A stretch of 24,473 bases of DNA. Source: Bacteroidales bacterium (GTDB lineage Bacteria > Bacteroidota > Bacteroidia > Bacteroidales > Paludibacteraceae). This document shows positions 6,932 through 17,641 of the stretch, in pieces. The stretch spans positions 1 through 24,473 of the forward strand of contig CAAFZS010000061.1 of assembly GCA_900767595.1 (NCBI GenBank). Reading direction: 5' to 3'. The translations under genes and the position numbers were made by a program. Each line of letters starts with the position of its first letter. The stretch's first letter is position 1. The notes below the pieces were generated by a model. That model did not search any database and had not been told where the DNA came from. It saw nothing but the letters and a program-made list of their open reading frames with translations.

Positions 6932-8323
6932 TCAGCAATTTAATAGAAAAACTTGCTCTGTGGCCCTTGTCAGTGCCGTGTAAAACCACCTAAGATACTC
7001 TTTTCGCTCACTCTCAACGCTACACTCTACACTCTCAACTCTTCCGGGATCTATATACACGTGCTTCCATTGTCCGCCTTGGGCCTTGTGACATGTCACC
7101 GCGTAGGCGAAGCGCACCTGTAACGCGTTGTAATAAGGATTGGCTTTAATCGTCTTCCATAACTCTCTGCGCGAACGGATTTCCGGATAATCCTCCGCAA
7201 TCTTACTAAACAACTCCTTGTGCATCGCGTAATTTAATTCCGGTGAATCCGTCGTTAATGTGTCTAACCATAACACGACATCAATCTCCCAATCGTAATC
7301 GAGGGCACGCAACGAGGCATCCACAAAATGAAAACCATACATCTCCCGCTCGTTGCGTAATCGGACCACTTCCAACAAGTCACCATTGGCAAGAAAGGGC
7401 AGGTCCTCATATTGCTCCGTCCAGAAATAATTGTTCTTACTCACCATCAACCGGTCACTCGTGCTCAATAAATCCTCCCGCCAAAGAATACGGTTTCTTA
7501 TCCCTTGATTGTATAAGTTCGTTCGCTTGTTGCTGCGGGTGAGAATCAGCGTCTCTTCCACACCCACCTCCCGATAGGAGTTTTCCAAAGACTCTATCAG
7601 CCTATCCCCCGTCAATCGCTTCACATCCTTGCCTTCACTAATCGTCACCAAGTGTTTGTCTGTAGCAATCGACTCCCGTATCTGAGTTGCATTCACTAAG
7701 ATGTGCGAGTTCAAGGCCTGACGGGCTACTTGCGATAACACCGCCTCACTCACCTCTAACCCGAAACCTGCTAGATGCTTGCTGCTCAAAGCCAACGACT
7801 CCGACTGCCCTACCGGAGGTAACTGCGCGTCATCGCCTACAAAAAGAATCGAACAATGATGCCCGCAATAAACGAAATGAATAAGGTCCTCTAATAGATT
7901 CCCCGTCCCGAAGGTGGAACTATCCGTTTGGGTGGCAATCATCGAGGCTTCATCGACAATAAATAACGTATTCGTCGCTTTGTTTTCCGCCAATCCGAAA
8001 CTCTCTATATCCATCCTTTCTTGGCGGTAAATATACTTGTGTATCGTGAAGGCCGCAAAACCCGAATAATGCGACAAAACCTTGGCCGCCCTGCCGGTAG
8101 GAGCCAATAACACACAGGGCTGCTGTAACTTCTTCATCGCCCGAACGAGGGCGGAGACCACACTCGTCTTACCCGTTCCGGCATAACCTCGCAACAGAAA
8201 AACCTTGTTGTCGGAAGGCTGAATAACGAAACGTCCTAACTGCTCAATCAACACCGACTGATCTTCATTCGGGGTGAAAGGAAGTTCCTGTAATATCCTA
8301 TCTTGAATAAATTTTTCGACCAA
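6932..8323 (-). CDS. RecD-like ATP-dependent DNA helicase (AAA_30 / UvrD_C_2)
   Basis: A 463-residue superfamily 1 helicase. Walker A GYAGTGKT is at residues 46-53, Walker B LFIVDEAS near 120-127 (Asp124, Glu125), and motif III is VGDDAQLPPVG. The UvrD_C_2 motif YAVTCHKAQGGQW is followed by YTALTRATEQVFLL at the C-terminus. Such short RecD-like proteins without RecB/RecC are common in Bacteroidota and are assigned to DNA repair or processing; the precise role is unknown. Residues about 427-440 (RVESVECSVESERK), where homologs usually have a shorter acidic loop, are encoded by a heptad repeat. A weak candidate promoter lies upstream, divergent from the SRP RNA. Confidence 0.93.
   Translation of the reverse strand: MVEKFIQDRILQELPFTPNEDQSVLIEQLGRFVIQPSDNKVFLLRGYAGTGKTSVVSALVRAMKKLQQPCVLLAPTGRAAKVLSHYSGFAAFTIHKYIYRQERMDIESFGLAENKATNTLFIVDEASMIATQTDSSTFGTGNLLEDLIHFVYCGHHCSILFVGDDAQLPPVGQSESLALSSKHLAGFGLEVSEAVLSQVARQALNSHILVNATQIRESIATDKHLVTISEGKDVKRLTGDRLIESLENSYREVGVEETLILTRSNKRTNLYNQGIRNRILWREDLLSTSDRLMVSKNNYFWTEQYEDLPFLANGDLLEVVRLRNEREMYGFHFVDASLRALDYDWEIDVVLWLDTLTTDSPELNYAMHKELFSKIAEDYPEIRSRRELWKTIKANPYYNALQVRFAYAVTCHKAQGGQWKHVYIDPGRVESVECSVESERKEYLRWFYTALTRATEQVFLLNC
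7005..7045. repeat. ACACTCT-type 7-bp repeat inside the helicase gene
   Basis: On the plus strand this reads ACTCTCAACGCT then ACACTCT, ACACTCT, CAACTCT. It encodes the valine/glutamate/serine-rich loop just before the last helicase motif. It resembles the SE-coding hexamer repeats in composition but has a 7-bp period. Confidence 0.5.
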
Positions 8324-8338
8324 AATGCACGATTATTA

Positions 8339-8371
8339 CAAAAAAATGAAGAAATATTTGGTTATATCAAA
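8339..8371 (-). promoter_or_regulatory. Weak candidate promoter for the helicase gene
   Basis: On the minus strand a TTTG (8368-8371) stands 21 bp from TTTTTTTG (8339-8346), which misses only the A of TAnnTTTG. It mirrors the SRP RNA promoter, and the helicase start is 15 bp further on. It is a guess based on position and symmetry. Confidence 0.3.
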
Positions 8372-8388
8372 AAATTGTTGTACCTTTG
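8357..8388 (+). promoter_or_regulatory. Bacteroidota promoter of the SRP RNA
   Basis: The -33 TTTG (8357-8360) and -7 TACCTTTG (8381-8388) are separated by 20 bp, which predicts an RNA start around 8393-8397. Confidence 0.85.
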
Positions 8389-8392
8389 CAGT

Positions 8393-8520
8393 CCCAATTG
8401 AAAGTTGGCTCTCTTAGGGTAAGTCCTATACGACCAGCTCCCTCTGAATTCCCCCAGGTCTTGACCGAAGCAAGGGTAGGAGGTTGTAGCGGTGCGATAT
8501 AGTAAGCTTACCCTTTTTTT
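8393..8520 (+). ncRNA. ffs: Small signal recognition particle RNA (4.5S type)
   Basis: This is the RNA core of the SRP, which binds Ffh and, through it, the receptor FtsY (also in this window). The SRP helix 8 signature is clear: CCC (8452-8454), internal-loop sides CAGG (8455-8458) and AGCA (8469-8472), then GGG (8474-8476). A long arm can be drawn outside it: CCTC with GAGG, GCT with AGC, ACC with GGT, CTATA with TATAG, and a terminal stem GGGTAAG (8417-8423) with CTTACCC (8507-8513). The folded core is 97 nt, the usual size. The T-run right after the terminal stem makes it its own terminator. The apex reads UC-UUGACC-GA instead of the common GGAA tetraloop; GGU-CUUG-ACC is an alternative fold. 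The exact 5' end is estimated from the promoter. Confidence 0.9.
8507..8520 (+). terminator. ffs: SRP RNA terminator
   Basis: The CTTACCC arm that closes the SRP RNA terminal stem is followed directly by seven Ts. The terminal stem therefore seems to serve as the intrinsic terminator. Confidence 0.7.
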
Positions 8521-8524
8521 ATTT

Positions 8525-8551
8525 CAATCCACAATCCACAATCCTCAATCC

Positions 8552-8573
<22 letters not shown>
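8525..8573. repeat. CAATCCT 7-bp repeat, seven units, running into the protease stop
   Basis: Seven heptads without interruption: CAATCCA twice, CAATCCT twice, TAATCCT, CAATCCT, CAATCCC. The array begins outside the S8 protease gene and continues into it: the stop codon (8552-8554) and the final residues GLRIED are written by the repeat. Confidence 0.85.
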
Positions 8574-10012
<1,439 letters not shown>

Positions 10013-10013
10013 A

Positions 10014-11407
10014 TTATCTTTTCTTCAATAACACTACATTCTCTACATGCTGCGTGTGCGGGAACATATCTACCGGTTGCACCGCCACTACCTCGTACGC
10101 CCCATCCAGTAAATTCAAGTCCCTTGCCTGCGTGGCCGGATTACAACTGACATACACAATCCGCTCCGGCGCAGCGAACAGAATCGTGTTAATCACATCC
10201 TCGTGCATCCCTGCTCGGGGAGGATCAGTGATGATAACATCCGGCTTGCCGTACTCGTTCACAAACGCTTGCGTCAAGATATCCTTCATGTCTCCCGCAA
10301 AAAACAACGTATTCGTTAGCCCATTGAATGCCGCATTGAGTTTAGCGTCCTCAATAGCCTCCGGAACATACTCAATACCAATCACTTGCTTCGCTTTTTT
10401 TGCCACGAAATTCGCTATCGTTCCCGTGCCTGTATAGAGGTCAAAAACGAGCTCCTTACCCGTCAGCCCGGCAAACTCCCTCACCACCTTATATAACTCG
10501 TACGCCTGCTCGGTGTTCGTCTGATAAAACGACTTCGGACCCACCTTAAACCGCAATCCTTCCATCTGTTCAATAATCGCTTCTTGCCCGTAAAAAACAT
10601 GAACCTCCAAATCCCCGATTGTATCATTGAACTTCTCATTGATGACATACTGCAAACTGATAATCTGCTTGAATTCATCCCGCAAATATTGCAACAGTCC
10701 TTCACCTTCTTTCGTCAACTCATCACCGAAAACCACTACCACCATATATTCCCCCTGCTCGTTATTGCGAATCATCAGGTTCCTTAACTGACCCGTGTGG
10801 CTGTGCTCATTATAAAACGTCATCCCGTGCTCCACCGCAAACCGATAGACCCCGTTGCGTATCGCATCATTCAGCGGGTCCATCAGATGACACTCATCTA
10901 CCTGCATCACCTTGTCAAAACAGTTAGGCATGTGAAAACCTAACCCGGGCTGAAAAGGTACACCTGCCTTCATCTCCTCCGTCGTTAGCCACTGATGGTC
11001 CGCAAAAGTGAACTCTAACTTATTACGATAATGATACACTTTCTCACTACCCATGATCGGCCGTATCTCAGGCAACTGAACCTTTCCGATCCTCGTCAGG
11101 TTATCTACCACCTGCTGCTGCTTATATCTCAACTGCTCCGGATAGGGTAGGATCTGCCACTTGCACCCGCCACAAGTCCCGTAGTGTTTGCACACGGGTT
11201 GGCAACGCTGTGGAGCGTATGACTTATATGCAATCACCCGCGCCTCCATAAAAGAGTGCTTTTTCTTCGTTACTTGCAAATCCACTACATCTCCCGGTAC
11301 ACAATACGGCACGAAAACAACGATATCATCTATCCTCGTAATCGCCTTGCCTTCGGCGGCAACGCCCTCAATCTTAATGTCTCGATAAATAGGTAAACTT
11401 CTTCTGC

Positions 11408-11411
<4 letters not shown>
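10014..11411 (-). CDS. rlmD: 23S rRNA (uracil1939-C5)-methyltransferase RlmD-like
   Basis: A 465-residue RNA m5U methyltransferase. Residues 1-60 form a TRAM RNA-binding domain (IEGVAAEGKAITRID...VPGDVVDLQV). Iron-sulfur ligands are Cys74, Cys80 and Cys83 (CKHYGTCGGC), with Cys164 or Cys174 as the fourth. The SAM domain carries VFDLYTGTGTI and TDPPRAGMHEDVI. The catalytic cysteine is Cys423 in YVSCNPATQARDL. The exact target (U1939 or a related site such as U747 or tRNA U54) cannot be fixed from motifs alone, since Bacteroidota often have several paralogs. It overlaps the amidase stop by 4 bp and is followed after 1 bp by the protease, so it sits in the middle of an envelope operon. Confidence 0.93.
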
Positions 11412-13963
<2,552 letters not shown>

Positions 13964-13986
13964 TGATATTCTTTCCAAAAATCGTG

Positions 13987-14018
13987 CAAAATTACAAAAA
14001 TATTTGCATATATGCAAA
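13987..14018 (-). promoter_or_regulatory. Promoter of the amidase-rlmD-protease operon
   Basis: On the minus strand the -33 TTTG (14015-14018) and -7 TAATTTTG (13987-13994) are 20 bp apart, about 24 bp before the ATG at 13963. It interleaves with the divergent cdd promoter. Confidence 0.82.
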
Positions 14019-14034
14019 AAAAATCGTACTTTTG
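14003..14034 (+). promoter_or_regulatory. Promoter of the cdd-lptF-ribBA run
   Basis: The -33 TTTG (14003-14006) and -7 TACTTTTG (14027-14034) are 20 bp apart. Both divergent -33 boxes lie in the perfect palindrome TTTGCATATATGCAAA (14003-14018), so the two polymerases would compete for the same DNA. Confidence 0.85.
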
Positions 14035-14088
14035 CATAATTTTTGTGAGATACCCATTAAAATGTACCCCAATTAAATCCAAAAAATA

Positions 14089-14571
14089 ATGAAAACTCTG
14101 CAAATCCAAACGCAAGTTCAGGTGCTGGACCGGAGCGAACTGACTCCCGAACAACGCCACCTCATCGAGGTCGCTAAAGAACAAACACAGTTCTCTTATT
14201 GCCCCTATTCCAAGTTCCACGTCGGAGCTGCCGTCTTACTCAAAAACGGCGAGATCGTCCGTGGCTGTAACCAAGAGAACGCTGCCTATCCCAGCGGCCT
14301 ATGTGCCGAACGCAGCGCTCTATTCGCTGCCGGAGCGTCTTTCCCTAACGAACCCGTCCTCCGCCTTGCCATCGCTTGCTATACCCAAGGCCACTTCACA
14401 GCCACACCGCAACCTCCTTGCGGTGCCTGCCGACAAGTGATGGTCGAGACCGAACACCGTTATAACCAACCCATGGAGGTCCTGCTCTACGGCGATGACT
14501 GCACTTACGTCTTTGCTTCTGCTGCCGACCTGCTTCCGCTCGTCTTCGATAGCGAAAACCTCAAAGGATAG
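14089..14571 (+). CDS. cdd: Cytidine deaminase
   Basis: A 160-residue homotetrameric-type cytidine deaminase that converts cytidine and deoxycytidine to uridine and deoxyuridine in pyrimidine salvage. Zinc and catalytic residues are visible: Cys72-Ala-Glu74 (GLCAERSA) and Cys111/Cys114 (PPCGACRQ). The substrate-binding string YSKFHVGAAVL is at about residues 40-50, and NQENAAYPSG precedes the CAE motif. Length is normal for Bacteroidota. A leader of about 48 nt follows the predicted RNA start. The stop codon shares its last base with the GTG start of the next gene, so translation is probably coupled, although the partner has an unrelated role. Confidence 0.96.
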   Translation: MKTLQIQTQVQVLDRSELTPEQRHLIEVAKEQTQFSYCPYSKFHVGAAVLLKNGEIVRGCNQENAAYPSGLCAERSALFAAGASFPNEPVLRLAIACYTQGHFTATPQPPCGACRQVMVETEHRYNQPMEVLLYGDDCTYVFASAADLLPLVFDSENLKG

Positions 14572-16091
14572 TGAAGATAATAAAGAAAATAGACATCTAC
14601 TTGCTCAAGAACTTTCTCGTATTGTTCTTGCTCACTTTCTTTATCTGTATCTTCATCCTCTTGATGCAGTTTGTCTGGATGCACGTCCAGGACCTCGTCG
14701 GCAAAGGTGTGGAGATCAAAGTCCTCTCGGAGTTCTTCATCTACGCCGTCGCCTCTGTCGTCCCCCTCGCCTTGCCACTGGCTATCCTACTCGCCTCCCT
14801 CATCTCCTTCGGTAACCTAGGCGAGAAATTTGAACTCACCGCCATGAAAGCAGCAGGCATATCCCTGTTCCGCATCATGCGACCACTCACCATCGCTATT
14901 GCGATGATTGCCGTCGGCGCTTTCTATTTCAGTAACTACGTGCTCCCTGTCTCACAAGTCAAACTGTGGACCCTCATCTTCTCCCTGCGACAGAAATCGC
15001 CCGAACTCGATATACCCGAGGGCGAGTTCTATTCGGGTATACAAGGATATAAAATCTATGTCCGTAAGAAAAACCCGCGCACCGGACTGCTCCAAGACAT
15101 GATGATATACGACTTCTCCAAAGGTTTCCGTAACACTACCGTTATGGTCGCCGACTCCGGAAAAATATTCTTCTCCGAGGACAATAAATACCTGCTCCTG
15201 CGTATGTATAGCGGCGAGACATTCGAGAACCTTAATAATACCCAAAATCAGGTTTCTAACACCTCCACCAGTGTCCCCTACCGACGGGAGACCTTCCGCG
15301 AAAAGAATATACTCATCGACTTCGATACCGAGTTCAGCCGCTACGACGAGTCTATCTTGGATGACCAACACGTCAGCAAGAACACCGCCGAACTCATCCA
15401 ATCCATCGACTCCGTGCGCCTCATCGCACAAGACCGCAGTAAGGAACAAAGTGCTGCCCTCGTCAACTCCCACTACTTCGCCCGAGAATCGAAGAAACTC
15501 GGCGAACTTGTCGCACCCGAGACCGAACTCGAACGGGCTAAACATAACCCGGACACACTCTTTGCGCGCCTGGCTCCCAAATATCAGCAACGCGCCCTGC
15601 GTAGCGCTATCGACCAAGCCCAGATAAAAAAAGACCATATCGCCTATAACGCTATGGTCTTGGATGACTATAAGTCGTATATCACACGACACGAGATCGA
15701 ACTCTATCGTAAGTTCACCCTCGCTTTCGCCTGCCTGATCTTCTTCTTTATCGGTGCACCCCTCGGCGCTATCATCCGTAAGGGCGGACTCGGTGCTCCT
15801 GTCGTCATCTCCGTTGTGATGTTCATCATCTATTATATCATCGATACCGCCGGCTATAAGATGGCGCGTGAGTCCCTATGGCCCTGCTGGGCGGGAATGT
15901 GGCTCAGCTCCTTCGTGCTCCTGCCTATCGGTATCTTCCTTACCTATAAAGCCGCTACCGACTCGGCTCTGCTCAACCCCGAGGCGTGGATCAAAGGCTT
16001 CGAGAAAATAAAAACAGGAATATTAAAACTCAAATCACAATGCATACAATCGATCAAGCAATCGAAGATTTTAAACAAGGTAAGTTCATAA
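14571..16091 (+). CDS. LptF/LptG (YjgP/YjgQ) family permease
   Basis: A 506-residue inner-membrane protein of the family that forms the LptB2FG ABC exporter for lipopolysaccharide. Membrane segments are seen near residues 12-34, 55-80 and 100-122, and near 383-401, 409-428 and 437-460, with a large periplasmic domain between. The strings LPLAILLASLISFGNLGEKFELTAMKAAGIS (split here: LPLAILLASLISFG then EFELTAMKAAGIS-like) and FFFIGAPLGAIIRKGG are family marks. Whether it is the F or G partner cannot be told. The start codon is GTG, overlapping cdd by one base. The 3' end overlaps ribBA by 52 bp in another frame, which is long for a bacterial overlap. Confidence 0.9.
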   Translation: MKIIKKIDIYLLKNFLVLFLLTFFICIFILLMQFVWMHVQDLVGKGVEIKVLSEFFIYAVASVVPLALPLAILLASLISFGNLGEKFELTAMKAAGISLFRIMRPLTIAIAMIAVGAFYFSNYVLPVSQVKLWTLIFSLRQKSPELDIPEGEFYSGIQGYKIYVRKKNPRTGLLQDMMIYDFSKGFRNTTVMVADSGKIFFSEDNKYLLLRMYSGETFENLNNTQNQVSNTSTSVPYRRETFREKNILIDFDTEFSRYDESILDDQHVSKNTAELIQSIDSVRLIAQDRSKEQSAALVNSHYFARESKKLGELVAPETELERAKHNPDTLFARLAPKYQQRALRSAIDQAQIKKDHIAYNAMVLDDYKSYITRHEIELYRKFTLAFACLIFFFIGAPLGAIIRKGGLGAPVVISVVMFIIYYIIDTAGYKMARESLWPCWAGMWLSSFVLLPIGIFLTYKAATDSALLNPEAWIKGFEKIKTGILKLKSQCIQSIKQSKILNKVSS

Positions 16092-17260
16092 TCGTCGTTG
16101 ACGACGAAGACCGCGAGAACGAAGGGGATTTTATTATTGCTGCCGAGAAGATCACTCCCGACAAAGTGAACTTTATGCTCAAAAACGGACGAGGCGTCCT
16201 CTGCACTCCGCTGCCACAAAGCCGCTGTGCCGAACTCGGTCTCATCCACCAAGTCACTAATAACACCTCTATGCTCGGTACTCCCTTCACCATCACCGTC
16301 GATAAACTCGAGGGCTGCACCACCGGTGTCAGCGCTGCCGACCGCGCCGCTACGATCCGGGCGCTCGCCGATCCTACCTCTACTGCCGACACCTTCGGAC
16401 GACCGGGACACATCAACCCACTCTATGCTAACCCCCGTGGTGTACTCCAACGCGCCGGACATACCGAAGCCGCCGTCGACCTCGCTCGACTAGCCGGACT
16501 TCAACCTGCTGCCGCACTCATCGAGATAATGAACCCCGACGGCACTATGGCACGACTGCCCCAACTCGAACAGATAGCCCGACAATATGACCTCAAACTC
16601 ATCTCCATCAAAGACCTCATCGCCTACCGACTAACACACGATAGCCAACGGGGTGGGGAAGAGGCCCCCCTCGTGGAGAAAGGTGAAACAGTCTTTCTGC
16701 CTACCGAATATGGGCAGTTCCAACTCACACCCTTCCGACAACTCAGCAACGGACTCGAACACATCGTACTCGTCAAAGGCGAATGGGCAGACAACGAACC
16801 TATCCTCTGCCGCGTCCACTCCTCTTGCGTCACCGGAGACATCTTCGCCTCCAAACGCTGCGAGTGCGGCGAACAACTGCATAAAGCCATGCAGATGATC
16901 GAAAAAGAAGGCAAAGGTATTATCGTCTATATGAACCAGGAAGGACGAGGCATAGGACTTATGAACAAGATCCGCGCCTATAAACTGCAAGAACAAGGGG
17001 AGGATACCGTCGAAGCGAATGTCCATCTGGGCTTTAAACCCGACGAACGCGATTACGGCGTCGGTGCACAGATCCTACGTATGATGGGCGCTAAGAAACT
17101 GCGCCTACTCACCAATAACCCCGTCAAACGGGTCGGACTCGAGAGCTATGGTATCGAGATTGTAGAAAACGTCTCCATCGAAGTCTCCCCCAATCCGTAT
17201 AACATCCAATATATGCGCACCAAAAAACAAAAAATGCACCATGACCTCCATCTGGTCTAG
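16040..17260 (+). CDS. ribBA: Bifunctional 3,4-dihydroxy-2-butanone-4-phosphate synthase / GTP cyclohydrolase II
   Basis: A 406-residue fusion that performs both entry steps of riboflavin synthesis: ribulose-5-phosphate to the four-carbon unit, and GTP to the pyrimidine precursor. The RibB half carries DDEDRENEGDF (residues 21-31) and GHINPLYA. The RibA half carries the zinc cysteines 263, 274 and 276 (SSCVTGDIFASKRCEC), then YMNQEGRGIGL and LLTNNPVKR. I chose the Met at 16040 (MHTIDQAIEDF), which matches the family start; an in-frame Met at 15986 would add 18 residues read from inside the permease gene. The overlap with the permease is 52 bp. No FMN riboswitch is seen, as there is no leader. 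Confidence 0.96.
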   Translation: MHTIDQAIEDFKQGKFIIVVDDEDRENEGDFIIAAEKITPDKVNFMLKNGRGVLCTPLPQSRCAELGLIHQVTNNTSMLGTPFTITVDKLEGCTTGVSAADRAATIRALADPTSTADTFGRPGHINPLYANPRGVLQRAGHTEAAVDLARLAGLQPAAALIEIMNPDGTMARLPQLEQIARQYDLKLISIKDLIAYRLTHDSQRGGEEAPLVEKGETVFLPTEYGQFQLTPFRQLSNGLEHIVLVKGEWADNEPILCRVHSSCVTGDIFASKRCECGEQLHKAMQMIEKEGKGIIVYMNQEGRGIGLMNKIRAYKLQEQGEDTVEANVHLGFKPDERDYGVGAQILRMMGAKKLRLLTNNPVKRVGLESYGIEIVENVSIEVSPNPYNIQYMRTKKQKMHHDLHLV

Positions 17261-17446
17261 TGCTCTCTGCCCATCAGCCTCTCCGCCTTTTGCCCGTCCT
17301 GTGCCGCGCACCTTTGCGCGTTTCCCTCTCCGCTCGTCGGGGCGTTCCGTCGCCCCTTGCCGCGGGGCGTTCCCCTTGGATTTTTAGTTAGATTTTTATT
17401 GAGATTTTTTTGGATTTTTGAGGGCGTAGCCCGATTTCTAAAAATT
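17261..17446. other. Gene-free convergent region with GC-rich hairpins and GATTTTT repeats
   Basis: No gene is seen. From left to right there are one CAGCCTCTCCGCCT repeat unit, a hairpin at 17305-17320, a hairpin GGGGCG-TTCCGT-CGCCCC at 17339-17356 whose right arm can instead pair with GGGGCG at 17364-17369, four GATTTTT units spaced about 10-13 bp (17378-17420), and a small hairpin GGGC-GTA-GCCC (17422-17432). The region separates the ends of ribBA and ftsY. Confidence 0.6.
17305..17323 (+). terminator. Probable terminator after ribBA
   Basis: The stem CGCGCA/TGCGCG closes a CCTT loop and is followed by TTT. The T-run is short, so termination may depend on the adjacent GGGGCG hairpin as well. 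Confidence 0.45.
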
Positions 17447-17626
17447 GCTCAACAGATTTTCTTTTCGTCCTTATTTAGATTTTCTTAGCGTCGCGTTTGT
17501 TTTTCTAGTAGACCTGTCGCTACGCTATTAAAATCTCGTAGGGGATTTACTCAAAATCGTTTGAGCACTTGTTTTTATTTCGCTGCGCTCAAAAATCTTA
17601 TAAAAATCTTTATTTAAAAATCTTAC
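17447..17626 (-). repeat. Structured 3'-flank repeat, copy 1 (downstream of ftsY)
   Basis: About 180 bp that recur inverted at 24295-24473. The core 17486-17626 (141 nt) differs from the other copy at about six positions. It starts 16 bp after the ftsY stop in the transcribed direction. On the plus strand the core contains TAGCGTCGCG/CGCTACGCTA arms (17486-17495, 17518-17527, one mismatch), AAATCTC-GTAG-GGGATTT (17531-17548), CTCAAA-ATCG-TTTGAG (17550-17565), and TTTGAGC (17560-17566) pairing alternatively with GCTCAAA (17587-17593). The last two stems exclude each other. No open frame is conserved. Confidence 0.85.
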
Positions 17627-17641
17627 AAAATAACTATCCCC

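Noticed and set aside
14952..15692. 246-codon open frame antisense to the LptF/LptG permease
   Set aside because: It is a long shadow frame created by codon bias in the permease gene. It has no domain or promoter. Similar antisense frames at 20223-20741, 22483-23058 and 23067-23891 are rejected for the same reason.
15986..16039. Upstream in-frame start for ribBA
   Set aside because: The 18 extra residues (MDQRLRENKNRN...) are translated from the permease 3' end and do not match the family; MHTIDQAIEDF does.
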